From: Burkholderia multivorans ATCC BAA-247
Lineage (GTDB): Bacteria; Pseudomonadota; Gammaproteobacteria; Burkholderiales; Burkholderiaceae
Direction: 5' to 3'
Assembly: GCF_000959525.1 (NCBI RefSeq)
Contig: NZ_CP009832.1
Coordinates: 3,162,001 to 3,226,000, forward strand
Length of the DNA stretch: 64,000 nucleotides
Of this stretch, positions 29,380 through 39,087 are shown piece after piece. The position numbers and the translations under genes are program-made. Each line of letters begins with the position of its first letter. Positions within the stretch are counted from its first letter, which is position 1. Under the pieces are notes generated by a model. The model saw only the letters and a program-made list of their open reading frames with translations. It did not search any database and had not been told where the DNA came from.

Positions 29380-30669
29380 TCAGACGCCGGCCGTCTCGGT
29401 CGCCGCGACTTCGCCGCCGCCCTTCAGCGCCTGGCGCAGCTTCGCACGATCGAGTTCCTTTTCCCATGCCGACACGACGACGGTCGCGACGCCGTTGCCG
29501 ACGATGTTCGTCAGCGCGCGGCATTCGCTCATGAAGCGGTCGATGCCGAGGATCAGCACCATGCCCGACAGCGGGATCGTCGGCACGACGGCAAGCGTCG
29601 CGGCGAGCGTGATGAAGCCCGCGCCGGTGACGCCGCTCGCACCCTTCGAGGTCAGCATCGCGACCGCAAGCAGCGTGAGCTGCTGCATCCAGGTCAGCTC
29701 GATGTTGGTGGCCTGCGCGATGAACAGCACGGCCATCGTCATGTAGATGTTGGTGCCGTCGAGGTTGAACGAATAGCCGGTCGGCACGACGAGGCCGACG
29801 ACCGAGCGCGAGCAGCCGGCCTTCTCGAGCTTCTCCATCAGCTGCGGCAGCGCGGCTTCCGACGAGCTCGTGCCGAGCACGATCAGCAGCTCTTCCTTGA
29901 TGTAGGACACGAAGCGGATGATCGAGAAGCCGGTGAAGCGCGCGATCGCGCCGAGCACGACGAGCACGAACACGACCGAGGTCAGGTAGAACGTGCCGAT
30001 CAGCTTCAGCAGCGGCACCAGCGAGCCGACGCCGTACTTGCCGATCGTAAACGCCATCGCGCCGAACGCGCCGATCGGCGCGAGCTTCGTGACGATGTGC
30101 ACGATGCCGAACAGCACGCGCGTGAGGCCGTCGATGAAGTCCGTGACGACCTTGCCGCGCTCGCCGAGGTGCGCGAGCACGCTGCCGAACAGCAGCGCGA
30201 TCAGCAGGATCTGCAGGATCTCGCCCTGCGCGAACGCGTCGACCATCGTGTTCGGGATGATGTGCATCAGGAAGTCGACCGTCGACTGGCCGTGCGCCTT
30301 CGCCGCGTACGACGCGACGGCCTTGCCGTCGAGCGTCGCCGGATCGATGTTGAAGCCGACGCCCGGACGCAGGATGTGCGTCGCCGCGAGACCGAGCACC
30401 AGCGCGAACGTCGACACGATCTCGAAGTACAGCAGCGCCTTGCCGCCGACGCGGCCGACCTTCTTCATGTCCTCCATGCCGGCGATGCCGGTGACGACCG
30501 TACAGAAGATGATCGGACCGATCACCATCTTGATCAGCTTGATGAACCCGTCGCCGAGCGGTTTCATCTCGGTGGCGAGCGACGGATAGTAGTGACCGAG
30601 GATCACGCCGACGACGATGGCGAAGATCACCTGCACATAAAGCACTTTGTAGAAGGGTTTCTTCTTCAC
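29380..30669 (-). CDS. dctA: C4-dicarboxylate transporter DctA
   Basis: Inner-membrane symporter of the DAACS family taking up succinate, fumarate and malate with protons or sodium. The 429 residues include the re-entrant-loop serine-rich motif [13 protein letters not shown], the [16 protein letters not shown] motif and the [14 protein letters not shown] segment that bind substrate. The start is GTG 30669 ([10 protein letters not shown] follows) behind AGGA. Transcribed from the sigma-54 promoter at 30888-30902, it is followed by dctB and dctD. Confidence 0.95.
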   Translation of the reverse strand: MKKKPFYKVLYVQVIFAIVVGVILGHYYPSLATEMKPLGDGFIKLIKMVIGPIIFCTVVTGIAGMEDMKKVGRVGGKALLYFEIVSTFALVLGLAATHILRPGVGFNIDPATLDGKAVASYAAKAHGQSTVDFLMHIIPNTMVDAFAQGEILQILLIALLFGSVLAHLGERGKVVTDFIDGLTRVLFGIVHIVTKLAPIGAFGAMAFTIGKYGVGSLVPLLKLIGTFYLTSVVFVLVVLGAIARFTGFSIIRFVSYIKEELLIVLGTSSSEAALPQLMEKLEKAGCSRSVVGLVVPTGYSFNLDGTNIYMTMAVLFIAQATNIELTWMQQLTLLAVAMLTSKGASGVTGAGFITLAATLAVVPTIPLSGMVLILGIDRFMSECRALTNIVGNGVATVVVSAWEKELDRAKLRQALKGGGEVAATETAGV

Positions 30670-30887
30670 GATGGTTCCTGCTGAAGTAGATGAGCCGGGG
30701 GACACGGCGTCACGCGCGCGGCAAGGGACGAGGACGGAGGGCAATGCCCGCCGCGGCACGCGCCCGCGCGGCTGCCATGCCGCAACAAGCGATGCCTCAG
30801 GACATCCGGAGGGGGAGGAAGGCGTCGGTCATCGATTGTCTCCTTGGTTTAATCGTCGGGCCCGGGGAAGGCCGTGCGCTTTTTATT

Positions 30888-30902
30888 GCAAGGTCGATGC
30901 CA
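30888..30902 (-). promoter_or_regulatory. Sigma-54 promoter of dctA
   Basis: On the minus strand TGGCAT-CGACC-TTGCA has the exact GG-N10-GC spacing and one mismatch to TGGCAC-N5-TTGC; an A/T-rich run follows. Predicted transcription starts near 30876, giving a long leader of about 207 nt. DctD is encoded in the same cluster. Confidence 0.75.
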
Positions 30903-30918
30903 GGCTTTCGCAAGCCTG
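30901..30918. promoter_or_regulatory. Palindrome abutting the dctA -24 box
   Basis: CAGGCTT-TCGC-AAGCCTG, a perfect 7-bp inverted repeat, overlaps the upstream edge of the sigma-54 promoter. It could bind DctD or a repressor; its closeness to the -24 element is atypical for an enhancer site. Confidence 0.4.
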
Positions 30919-30991
30919 TAAGCCGTTGTTTTCGTTGAGTTTCCCGCTCCGCGCGCGGCGCGCGGAATCCGGGATTCCGGAAATCCGGAAA

Positions 30992-31019
30992 GCATCCGTC
31001 CGGCGATCCGGACGGATGC
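30992..31019 (-). terminator. Strong hairpin terminator after the actP-type gene
   Basis: A perfect 12-bp stem, GCATCCGTCCGG with CCGGACGGATGC and a 4-nt loop, lies 18 nt after the stop of the symporter gene, followed by TTTCC on the minus strand. It separates this operon from dctA. Confidence 0.75.
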
Positions 31020-31037
31020 GGCGATTCATCGGACGAA

Positions 31038-32723
31038 TCAATGGCGCATGGCCGGGCCCGCCAGCACGCCCGTCTGCGCGTAGAACTCCTGCTGCGTGAA
31101 CGCCTCGCGCTCGCGCCGCGCACGCTCGCTGCGATCCGCGAGCGAGCCGACGACGATCGCCACGAACGCGAGCGGCACCGACACGAGCGCCGGGTTGTCG
31201 AGGAACACCGGCGCGTGCGCATGGTGCAGCACGTCGACCCACACCGACTTCGACAGCACGGTCAGCACGACGGCCGACACGAGGCCGAGGCCGCCGCCGA
31301 GCACCGCGCCGCGCGTCGTCATTCCGCGCCAGAAGATCGACATCGCGAGCACCGGGAAATTCGCGCTCGCCGCGACCGCCGCGACGAGCCCGACCATGAA
31401 CGCGACGTTGACATGCTCGAACAGAATCGACAGCCCGATCGCGAGCGCCGACAGCACGATCGTCGCCGCGCGCGAGATGCGCATCTCGAGCCGCTCGTCG
31501 GGCTTGCCGCGCGCCCACATCTGCGCGTACAGGTCGTGCGAGATCGTCGTCGCGCCGGCGAGCGTGAGCCCCGCGACGACGGCGAGGATCGTCGCGAACG
31601 TGACGGCCGCGATGAAGCCGTAGAAGACGTTGCCGCCCACCGCCTGCGCAAGCTTCACCGCCACCATGTTGGAGCCGCCGAGCAGGTCGTGCGTGAGGTT
31701 GAACGTGCCGTTCGCGGCGACGCGGAAGAACTCGGGATGCTGCGCGAGCAGCACGATCGCCGAGAAACCGATCACAAAGGTCAGCAGGTAGAAATAGCCG
31801 ATGAAGCCGGTCGCGTACAGCACCGACTTGCGCGCCTCTTTCGCGTTCGGCACCGTGAAGAAGCGCATCAGGATATGCGGGAAGCCGGCCGTGCCGAACA
31901 TCAGCGCGATGCCGAGCGAGAGCGCGTTGGCCGGATCGCGGATCAGCTTGCCGGGCCCCATGATCGAGAGCGCGCCCGGATGCACGGCCACGGCGCGGCG
32001 GAACATCTCGTCGACGCTGAAGCCGAATTCGGCAAGCGCGAGCCACGCGAGCAGCGACGCGCCGGCCAGCAGCAGCACGGCCTTGATGACCTGCACCCAG
32101 GTCGTCGCGGTCATTCCGCCGAAGAACACGTAGACGACCATCAGCACGCCGACGATCAGCTCCGCGCTGCCGTACGACAGCCCGAACAGCAGCTGGATCA
32201 GCTTGCCCGCACCGACCATCTGCACGACCAGATACAGCACGACGATCGTCAGCGCGTTCGCCGACGTCAGCAGCCGGATCGGGCGCTGCGCGAAGCGGTA
32301 CGCGACGACGTCGACGAACGTGAACTTGCCGAGATTGCGCAGCGGCTCGGCGATCAGGAACATCACGAACGGCCAGCCGACGAGAAAGCCGATCGAGTAG
32401 ATGAGCCCGTCGAAGCCGAACATGAACACCATGCCGGACAGCCCGAGGAACGAGGCGGCCGACATGTAGTCGCCCGCGATCGCGAGGCCGTTCTGCAGCC
32501 CCGTGATGCCGCCGCCGGCCGTGTAGAAGTCGCGTGTCGAGCGTGTGCGGCGCGCGGCCCACCGCGTCAGCGCGAGCGTCGCGAACACGAACGCGAAGAA
32601 CATCGCGATCGCGACCGGGTTCAGCTCGACCTTGTCCGGCATCGGGCCGGCGACCGATACCGCATGCGCGGCAGACGAAACGAAGACGGACAGCGCGCCG
32701 AGCGCGATCGATGAGCGTCGCAT
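31038..32723 (-). CDS. Cation/acetate symporter-like protein (ActP, sodium:solute symporter family)
   Basis: A 561-residue SSS-family symporter with a cleavable N-terminal signal (about 1-22) followed by about 13 hydrophobic helices, as in ActP. Conserved stretches are STRDFYTAGGGITGLQNGLAIAGDYMSAASFLG near the first core helix and FATILAVVAGLTLAGATTISHDLY. ActP transports acetate and glycolate with sodium. Here it is the last gene of an acyl-CoA degradation operon, so it may carry that pathway's acid substrate instead. The ATG at 32723 has GGGAGG upstream and lies 11 nt after the DUF485 gene. Confidence 0.88.
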   Translation of the reverse strand: MRRSSIALGALSVFVSSAAHAVSVAGPMPDKVELNPVAIAMFFAFVFATLALTRWAARRTRSTRDFYTAGGGITGLQNGLAIAGDYMSAASFLGLSGMVFMFGFDGLIYSIGFLVGWPFVMFLIAEPLRNLGKFTFVDVVAYRFAQRPIRLLTSANALTIVVLYLVVQMVGAGKLIQLLFGLSYGSAELIVGVLMVVYVFFGGMTATTWVQVIKAVLLLAGASLLAWLALAEFGFSVDEMFRRAVAVHPGALSIMGPGKLIRDPANALSLGIALMFGTAGFPHILMRFFTVPNAKEARKSVLYATGFIGYFYLLTFVIGFSAIVLLAQHPEFFRVAANGTFNLTHDLLGGSNMVAVKLAQAVGGNVFYGFIAAVTFATILAVVAGLTLAGATTISHDLYAQMWARGKPDERLEMRISRAATIVLSALAIGLSILFEHVNVAFMVGLVAAVAASANFPVLAMSIFWRGMTTRGAVLGGGLGLVSAVVLTVLSKSVWVDVLHHAHAPVFLDNPALVSVPLAFVAIVVGSLADRSERARREREAFTQQEFYAQTGVLAGPAMRH

Positions 32724-32734
32724 CGCAGCCTCCC

Positions 32735-33040
32735 TCACGAACGGCCGAGCAGCGCGTCGACGCGGCGGTCGAACGCGCGGTTCGCACGCAGCACGTAGCA
32801 CGCGGTCAGCGCGACGGCGATCGCGATGATCGCGACGCCGGCGGCAATGCCGACCGTCGTCGTCGCGCCGCGGTACAGCGGCGCGGCGAGCACTTGCGGC
32901 GCGAGCGCGACGAGCAGGATGAAACCGTAGTAGGTGGCGATCATCAGCGCCGTCAGCGCGAAGCTGAAGCGGCGCCGCGCGCGCACGAGCTGCTGATAGT
33001 CACGGCGCGCCGTGACCGATTCGATGACGGAAAGCTCCAT
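32735..33040 (-). CDS. DUF485 membrane protein (YjcH-like)
   Basis: A 101-residue protein with two predicted helices (about 25-46 and 57-82), containing RDYQQLVRARRRFSFALTALM typical of DUF485. Such proteins are nearly always encoded just before ActP-type symporters (yjcH-actP) and are thought to be small partners of the transporter; no activity is proven. The start at 33040 (MELSVIESV) has AGGAGACACC upstream; the reading frame upstream of it overlaps only spacer. Confidence 0.85.
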   Translation of the reverse strand: MELSVIESVTARRDYQQLVRARRRFSFALTALMIATYYGFILLVALAPQVLAAPLYRGATTTVGIAAGVAIIAIAVALTACYVLRANRAFDRRVDALLGRS

Positions 33041-33127
33041 GGTGTCTCCTGTGCGTCGTCTCGCGACGCTGTCTTGTCGATGATCGGCGCGTGAACCGAG
33101 CCGCCCGCGCCGCGGCGGCATGATCGG

Positions 33128-34333
33128 TTACACGACGCGGTCCGCGCGCAACCGCGCGACGTCGTCGGCGGACAGCCCGAGCCAGCTGCCGAGCACCGCA
33201 TCGGTATCGGCGCCGAGCACCGGCGGCGCACCGCGCACCGGCAATCGCGCGCCGTCGAAGCGGTACGGCGGCGCGAGCACGTGCACGCCGCCCGCGACCG
33301 GATGCGGCTGCCGCGTGACGAGCCCCGCGCGCGTCGCGCGCTCGGACGTCAGCGCCTCGTGCAGCCCGAGCACCTCTCCGCAGGGGATCCCGGCGTCGGC
33401 GAGCGCGGTGAGCAGCGCCGCGCGCGGCCGGCGTGCCAGCTCGCGGCGCAGTTCCGGCAGCAGGTCCGCGCGATTCTCCGAGCGGCCGAGATTGGTGCGA
33501 TAGCGCGGATCGGCCGCGAGATCGGCCCGTTCGAGCACGTCGCAAAAGCGCGCGAACTGCGTGTTGTTGCCGACCGTGATCACGAGCGGGCCGTCGGCCG
33601 CATCGAACACGCCGTACGGCACGATCGACGGATGCGCGTTGCCGTAACGCGGCGGGTCCTTCTCCATCAGCAGCGCGTCGAGCCCGTAGTACGCGGTGAT
33701 CATCAGCCCGCAGTCGAACAGCGCCATCTCGATGCGCCGGCCGCGCCCGGTCGCGTGACGCTCGTACAGCGCGGCAAGAATCGCCTGCGCCGAATACATG
33801 CCGGTGAACAGGTCGACCGCCGCGACGCCGAACTTCAGCGGCGGCTGGCCCGCTTCGCCGTTCAGCGCCATCAGCCCCGCCTCGCCCTGCACGACCAGGT
33901 CGTAGCCGGGGCGAGCGGCTTCCGGCCCCGAGCGGTCGTAGCCCGAAATCGCGCAATGCACGAGGCGCGGATTGCGTTCGGCGAGCGTGTCATAGCCGAG
34001 CCCGAGCTTTTCCGCGCCGCCGAGCTTGAAGTTGTGAATCAGCACGTCGGCCTGCGCGGCGAGGTCCTGCGCGATCCGCTGCCCCGCTTCTGTCTGCAGG
34101 TCGATGCAGAGCGAGCGCTTGCTGCGGTTCACGCTGTTGAAATACGTGGTTTCGGTGTCGCCGATCCGGATGCCCCAGTCGCGCGTATCGTCGCCGCGCG
34201 CGGGGTGCTCGACCTTCACGACTTCCGCGCCGAAATCGGCGAGCACCATCGCGCACCACGGGCCCGCGAGCACGCGCGACACGTCGAGCACCTTGACGCC
34301 GGCAAGCGGCAGCGCACGCGGTTCGTTCGTCAT
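33128..34333 (-). CDS. CaiB/BaiF family (class III) CoA transferase
   Basis: Moves CoA from an acyl-CoA donor to a free carboxylic acid. The 401 residues show family motifs GVKVLDVSRVLAGPWC, DFGAEVVKVEHPARGDDTRDWG, NRSKRSLCIDLQ and the active-site region ISGYDRSGPEAARPGYDLV. In this operon it probably activates the organic acid before beta-oxidation, with a later intermediate as CoA donor; this is inference. ATG 34333 follows GGAGGAG. It lies 28 nt after the small acyl-CoA dehydrogenase gene. Confidence 0.9.
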   Translation of the reverse strand: MTNEPRALPLAGVKVLDVSRVLAGPWCAMVLADFGAEVVKVEHPARGDDTRDWGIRIGDTETTYFNSVNRSKRSLCIDLQTEAGQRIAQDLAAQADVLIHNFKLGGAEKLGLGYDTLAERNPRLVHCAISGYDRSGPEAARPGYDLVVQGEAGLMALNGEAGQPPLKFGVAAVDLFTGMYSAQAILAALYERHATGRGRRIEMALFDCGLMITAYYGLDALLMEKDPPRYGNAHPSIVPYGVFDAADGPLVITVGNNTQFARFCDVLERADLAADPRYRTNLGRSENRADLLPELRRELARRPRAALLTALADAGIPCGEVLGLHEALTSERATRAGLVTRQPHPVAGGVHVLAPPYRFDGARLPVRGAPPVLGADTDAVLGSWLGLSADDVARLRADRVV

Positions 34334-34361
34334 GTTCGTCTCCTCCATTTGCGATCGCGCG

Positions 34362-35498
34362 TTATCGTTTCGACAGCGAGATATAGCGCGCGAGATGATG
34401 ATCCTCGTCGCCGAGCTGGTGATCGATCATCACGAGCCGCTTCGCGTAGTGCGACAGCGGCAGCTCCCACGTCATCCCGATTCCGCCGTGCAGCTGGATG
34501 CTCTCCTCCGCGACGAGCGTGCCGATCCGGCCGATCGTGTATTTCGCGGCGGCGAGCGCGCGCTCCCGCAGGTCGCGCGGCGCGTCGAGCTGCGCGGCCG
34601 CGTTGATCACGGCCGAGCGCGCCTGCTCGACTTCGAGCAGCAGGTCCGCCATCCGGTGCTGCAGCGCCTGGAAGCTGCCGATCGGCATGCCGAACTGCTT
34701 GCGCGTGCGCAGATACTCGAGCGTGTGCGCCTTCGCGACGTCCATCGCGCCGAGCGCTTCCGCGGACAGCGCGAGCAGCCCGTACCCGAGCACGCGCTCG
34801 AGCAGCGCCGCGCCCTGCTCGCCGTCGTGCTCGCCAAGTGCCGCATCGGCCGGCAATACGACGCGCTCGAAGCGCACCTCGGCCGCGCGGCCGCCGTCGA
34901 TCTTGCGATAGTCGCGCAGCGACACGCCCGCCGCGTTTGCCGGCACGACGAACAGGCCGATGCCGGCCGCGTCGTCGTCGCGGCCCGCGACGCGCGCGCT
35001 GACGACGAAGAACGCCGCCTGCGCGGCCTGGTCGACGACGCCCTTTGCACCCTTCAATACCCAGCCGTCGCCCGTGCGCTCGGCGCGCGTGCGCACCGTC
35101 GTCAGTTCGTAGTGCGAGCCCGGCTCGTCGTGCGCGAACGCGGCGCTCGCGCTGCCGTCGATCAGCGCGGCCAGCATCGTGCGATGCGCGTCGCCGCCCG
35201 CGAGCGACAGTGCGCGCCCCGCGAGCAGCGTGCCGAGGAACGGCTCGACGACAAGCCCGCGTCCGAGGCATTCGAATACCACCGCGATGTCGAAGCCCGC
35301 GCCGCCGAACCCGCCGTCGGCTTCGGGAAACAGCGCGCCGACCGCGCCAAGTTCGGCAAAGCGCCGCCACATCGTGCGGTCGAAACCGTCGGCCGACTGC
35401 GCGATGCGGTCGCGCACCGCGAACGGATACTGCTCGGCGATGAAGCGGTTCAACGTGTCCGCCAGCATCCGGCGGTCTTCTGTGTGCTGGAAATCCAT
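34362..35498 (-). CDS. Acyl-CoA dehydrogenase family protein, small-subunit type
   Basis: A 378-residue FAD-dependent acyl-CoA dehydrogenase fold: an N-terminal helical domain starting MDFQHTEDRRMLADTLNRFI, a middle beta domain (about 110-220) and a C-terminal helical domain with GGIGMTWELPLSHYAKRL. The N-terminal start and length match the small subunits of paired dehydrogenases such as the pimeloyl-CoA dehydrogenase pair, and it sits 15 nt after a 400-residue partner. A heteromeric enzyme acting on a dicarboxyl-CoA is inferred from the pairing; substrate is not shown by sequence. Confidence 0.85.
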   Translation of the reverse strand: MDFQHTEDRRMLADTLNRFIAEQYPFAVRDRIAQSADGFDRTMWRRFAELGAVGALFPEADGGFGGAGFDIAVVFECLGRGLVVEPFLGTLLAGRALSLAGGDAHRTMLAALIDGSASAAFAHDEPGSHYELTTVRTRAERTGDGWVLKGAKGVVDQAAQAAFFVVSARVAGRDDDAAGIGLFVVPANAAGVSLRDYRKIDGGRAAEVRFERVVLPADAALGEHDGEQGAALLERVLGYGLLALSAEALGAMDVAKAHTLEYLRTRKQFGMPIGSFQALQHRMADLLLEVEQARSAVINAAAQLDAPRDLRERALAAAKYTIGRIGTLVAEESIQLHGGIGMTWELPLSHYAKRLVMIDHQLGDEDHHLARYISLSKR

Positions 35499-35513
35499 CG
35501 TCGCGTTCCCTCG

Positions 35514-36716
35514 TTACAGCCCGAGCATCATCTTCGCGATGATGTTCTTCTGGATCTCGTTCGAGCCGCCGAAGATCGACAGCTTGCGGTTGTTGAAGTA
35601 CTGCTGCGCGGCGCGCGCGGCACCGTCCGGGCCGATCGGCTCGGCGCCGTCGCCGGCGTCCGCGTCGAGCGCGTCATCGACGAACGGCTGCGCGTACGGC
35701 CCCATCGCGCGGCGCATCAGCGACGTGATTTCCTGGCGGATCTGCGTGCCGCGGATCTTCAGCATCGAGCTTTCCGCGCCCGGCGCGCCGCCGCCGGCGA
35801 CCGCGGCCAGCACGCGCAGGTTCGTCGTGCGCATGTTCTCGAGCTCGATCTCGACGCGCGCGATGCGCGCCGCGAAGAACGGATCGTCGGCGAGCGGCCG
35901 GCCGTTCTTCTCGACTTTCGCGGCAACCGCGCGCAGCCGATCGAGCGCGGCCGTCGAAAAGCCGACGCCCGCGATGTTGGTGCGCTCGTAGGTGAGCAGG
36001 TATTTCGCGTAGGTCCAGCCGCGGTTCTCTTCGCCGACGAGGTTCTCCACCGGCACGCGTACGTCGGTGAAGAACACCTCGTTCACTTCGTGCTCGCCGT
36101 CGAGCGTGATGATCGGCCGCACCTCGACGCCCGGCGTGTTCATGTCGATCAGCAGGAAGCTGATGCCTTCCTGCTTGCGCACGTCGGTCGCGGTACGCAC
36201 GAGGCAGAAGATCATGTTCGCGTAGTGGCCGAGCGTGGTCCACGTCTTCTGCCCGTTCACCACGTAGTGATCGCCGACGCGCACGGCGCTCGTCTTCACC
36301 GACGCGAGATCGGATCCCGCGCCGGGCTCCGAATAGCCCTGGCACCACCAGTCGGTGCCGTCGAGAATGCGCGGCAGCCAGTGGCGCTTCTGCGCTTCGC
36401 TGCCGTACTTGATCAGCACGGGCCCCAGCATGTTGACGCCGAACGGCACGATGCGCGGCGCGCCGGCCAGCGCGCATTCGTTGTCGAACAGGAACTTCTG
36501 CGCGACGCTCCAGCCGGGGCCGCCGTATTCGCGCGGCCAGTGGCTCGCGAGCCAGCCGCGCGCGTTCAGGATCGCGTGCCATTCCTGCATGTCGTCGCGC
36601 GTCAGCGGCAGGCCGTGCTTCACCTTGTGCGCGGTGCGCTCGGGCAGCTCGGTTCGCAGGAAGCGCTGCACGTCCGCGCGGAACGCTTCCTCTTCAGGCG
36701 TGAAATTGAGGTCCAT
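35514..36716 (-). CDS. Acyl-CoA dehydrogenase family protein, large-subunit type
   Basis: A 400-residue flavin dehydrogenase. Signature stretches are WWCQGYSEPGAGSDLAS and VNGQKTWTTLGHYAN in the middle domain, YERTNIAGVG at the start of the C-terminal domain, and FGGSNEIQKNIIAKMMLGL at the end (FAD-binding). Its best-known relatives are the large subunits of pimeloyl-CoA dehydrogenase. It is translated 61 nt after the bifunctional hydratase/dehydrogenase gene. Confidence 0.88.
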   Translation of the reverse strand: MDLNFTPEEEAFRADVQRFLRTELPERTAHKVKHGLPLTRDDMQEWHAILNARGWLASHWPREYGGPGWSVAQKFLFDNECALAGAPRIVPFGVNMLGPVLIKYGSEAQKRHWLPRILDGTDWWCQGYSEPGAGSDLASVKTSAVRVGDHYVVNGQKTWTTLGHYANMIFCLVRTATDVRKQEGISFLLIDMNTPGVEVRPIITLDGEHEVNEVFFTDVRVPVENLVGEENRGWTYAKYLLTYERTNIAGVGFSTAALDRLRAVAAKVEKNGRPLADDPFFAARIARVEIELENMRTTNLRVLAAVAGGGAPGAESSMLKIRGTQIRQEITSLMRRAMGPYAQPFVDDALDADAGDGAEPIGPDGAARAAQQYFNNRKLSIFGGSNEIQKNIIAKMMLGL

Positions 36717-36777
36717 CGTGAATCCGTGTCCAATCCGAGGGGTGTGGGCGTCCGGGTACGGACGCGTGCGAAAGCAT

Positions 36778-38910
36778 TCAGTCGATGCGGTTCAGGCTCG
36801 CGAAATTGGCGCCGCGCTCGACGAGCTCGACGAGCAGCGGCGACGGCTTCCAGAACAGCGGATCTTCTTCGGCGAACGCGCGGATGTCGGCGAGCACGTT
36901 CGCGAGACCCACCGTGTCCGCGTAGTGCATCGGGCCGCCGCGATAGCGCGGAAAGCCGTAGCCGTGCAGGAATACCGCGTCGACGTCGAGCGGCCGCAGC
37001 GCGATCTTCTCGTGCACGACGTTCGCGCCTTCGTTGATCATCGCGGCGAGATAGCGGCGCAGAATCTCGTCGTCGGTGAATGCGCGCGGCACGATGCCCT
37101 TCTTCGCGCGTTCCTGCTCGACGATCGCTTCGACTTCCGGATCCGGCGTGCCGACGCGTGCGCCGTCCGGATACAGGTAGTAGCCGCGGCCGGTCTTCTG
37201 GCCGAACCAGCCGCGCTCGCAGAGCCGGTCTGAAATCTCGACGTAGCGTGCACGCGGGTCGCGCGTCGCCGCGCGGCGCTTGCGCGTCGCCCAGCCGATG
37301 TCGCCGCCGGCGAGGTCGACGACCTGGAACGGCCCCATCGGAAAGCCGAATTCGCGCACCGCGCGATCGATCTGGTACGGCGACGCGCCGTCTTCCATCA
37401 GGTAGTCGGCCGCCGTGCGATACACGGCGAGAATCCGGTTGCCGATGAAACCGTCGCAGACGCCCGCGCGCACCGGCATCTTCTTCAGCTGGCGCGCGAG
37501 CGCGAACGCGGTCGCGACGACGTCCGCGCTCGCGCGGGCCGGCACGACGATTTCGAGCAGCTTCATCACGTTGGCCGGCGAGAAGAAATGCAGGCCGATC
37601 ACGTCGGCCGGACGATCGATGCTGGCTGCGAGCGCGTCGATGTCGAGATACGACGTGTTGGTCGCGAGCACCGCGCCCGGCTTGCACACGCGTGCGAGCT
37701 CCGCGAACACGGCCTGCTTCACGGCCATGTCCTCGAACACGGCTTCGATCACGACGTCGACCTGCGCGAGCGCGTCGTACGACGTGCTGCCCTTGAGCCG
37801 CGCGATGCGTGCGGCCTGCGCGGCGGGCGTCATCCGCCCCTTCGCGACGAGCGCGTCGTAGACCTTCTCGACGTGCGCGCGGCCGCGTGCGAGCGCGGCT
37901 TCGTCGCGCTCGATCATCGTGACCGGCAGCCCGGCGTCGAGCGCCGCGATCGCGATCCCCGCCCCCATCGTACCGCCGCCGACCACGCCGATCCGCTCGA
38001 TCGGCCGCGCGGTGCCGCGGCGCGCCTCCGGCACCTTCGCGGCTTCGCGTTCGGCGAAGAACGCGTGTACGAGGCCCGCGCGCTGCGGGCTGTCGATGCA
38101 TTGCAGGAACAGGCTGCGCTCGAGTTTCATTCCCGCGTCGAACGGCTGCGCCAGCGCGGCTTCGACCGCGTCGACGATCTTCGCCGGCGAGAACAGCCCG
38201 CGCGACTTCTTCGGCAGCTCGGCACGAGCGGCGTCGATCGCGGCCTGCGCGGCCGCGCGATCCGCCAGCGCCTGCGCGTCGCGCGTACGCCGGGCCGGCG
38301 CGCCGAGCGACACCAGCTCCTGCGCGTAGGCAAGCCCTTCGGCAAGCGTGTCGTCGCTGTGCGCGAGGCGATCGACGAGGCCGAGCGCGAGCGCTTCCTC
38401 AGCGCTCGCGTGGCGGCCTGTCAGCATCAGGTCGAGCGCCGCCTTCGCGCCGATCAGCCGCGGCGTGCGCTGCGTGCCGCCGGCGCCCGGCAGCAGCCCG
38501 AGCGTGACTTCGGGCAGCCCGAGCTTCGCGCCGGGCACCGCGAGCCGGTAATGCGCGGCGAGCGCGACTTCGAGGCCGCCGCCGAGCGTCGCGCCGTGCA
38601 GCGCGACGACGACGGGCTTCGCGCTCGACTCGATGCGTGCGCACACGTCGGGCAGCGACGGCGGCACCGGCGGCTTGCCGAATTCGCGGATGTCCGCGCC
38701 GGCGATGAAGTTGCGGCCGGCGCCGACGATCAGCACGGCGCGGATCGCGTCGTCGGCCTGCGCGGCGTCGAGCGCGTCCGCGAGGCCGCGGCGCACGTCG
38801 GCCGACAGCGCGTTGACGGGCGGATGATCGATCGTGACGACGAGCACCTTGTCGCGCCGTTCGCGCGTGACGGTGCCGTTGGACGGGGCGGAAAAAGCGG
38901 GCGAGTTCAT
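36778..38910 (-). CDS. Bifunctional enoyl-CoA hydratase / 3-hydroxyacyl-CoA dehydrogenase
   Basis: A 710-residue FadB/PimF-like fusion. Residues about 15-200 form an enoyl-CoA hydratase (crotonase) domain with oxyanion segments GRNFIAGADIREF and GATLGGGLEVALAAHYRL. Residues about 300-490 form the NAD domain with VGGGTMGAGIA, and two C-terminal 3HCDH domains follow (NRILAVYRTAADYLMEDG and HGYGFPRYRGGPMHYAD). It carries out the hydration and oxidation steps of beta-oxidation. First gene of the minus-strand operon; the start at 38910 has AAGGAGACACG upstream. The control region shared with the LysR gene is 242 bp. Confidence 0.93.
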   Translation of the reverse strand: MNSPAFSAPSNGTVTRERRDKVLVVTIDHPPVNALSADVRRGLADALDAAQADDAIRAVLIVGAGRNFIAGADIREFGKPPVPPSLPDVCARIESSAKPVVVALHGATLGGGLEVALAAHYRLAVPGAKLGLPEVTLGLLPGAGGTQRTPRLIGAKAALDLMLTGRHASAEEALALGLVDRLAHSDDTLAEGLAYAQELVSLGAPARRTRDAQALADRAAAQAAIDAARAELPKKSRGLFSPAKIVDAVEAALAQPFDAGMKLERSLFLQCIDSPQRAGLVHAFFAEREAAKVPEARRGTARPIERIGVVGGGTMGAGIAIAALDAGLPVTMIERDEAALARGRAHVEKVYDALVAKGRMTPAAQAARIARLKGSTSYDALAQVDVVIEAVFEDMAVKQAVFAELARVCKPGAVLATNTSYLDIDALAASIDRPADVIGLHFFSPANVMKLLEIVVPARASADVVATAFALARQLKKMPVRAGVCDGFIGNRILAVYRTAADYLMEDGASPYQIDRAVREFGFPMGPFQVVDLAGGDIGWATRKRRAATRDPRARYVEISDRLCERGWFGQKTGRGYYLYPDGARVGTPDPEVEAIVEQERAKKGIVPRAFTDDEILRRYLAAMINEGANVVHEKIALRPLDVDAVFLHGYGFPRYRGGPMHYADTVGLANVLADIRAFAEEDPLFWKPSPLLVELVERGANFASLNRID

Positions 38911-39039
38911 CGTGTCTCCTTGAGGCGGCGGCCGGCGTCGCGGCGGCCGGCGCGCGGCCGGGCCGGGACGCCCGCTCCGATCCCGCGCATCACGCGATGG
39001 CGGGACAGATCCGGCGGCATGCCGGGGGCATGACTCGAT

Positions 39040-39055
39040 TCTCGATTGATCGAGA
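39040..39055. promoter_or_regulatory. Palindrome in the LysR/catabolic operon control region (site 1)
   Basis: TCTCGAT-TG-ATCGAGA is a perfect inverted repeat lying 130 bp before the catabolic operon and about 100 bp before the LysR start. It is a candidate operator for the adjacent regulator. Confidence 0.5.
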
Positions 39056-39087
39056 TTCATTGACAATTCCAGCGAGCTTTTACAAGC

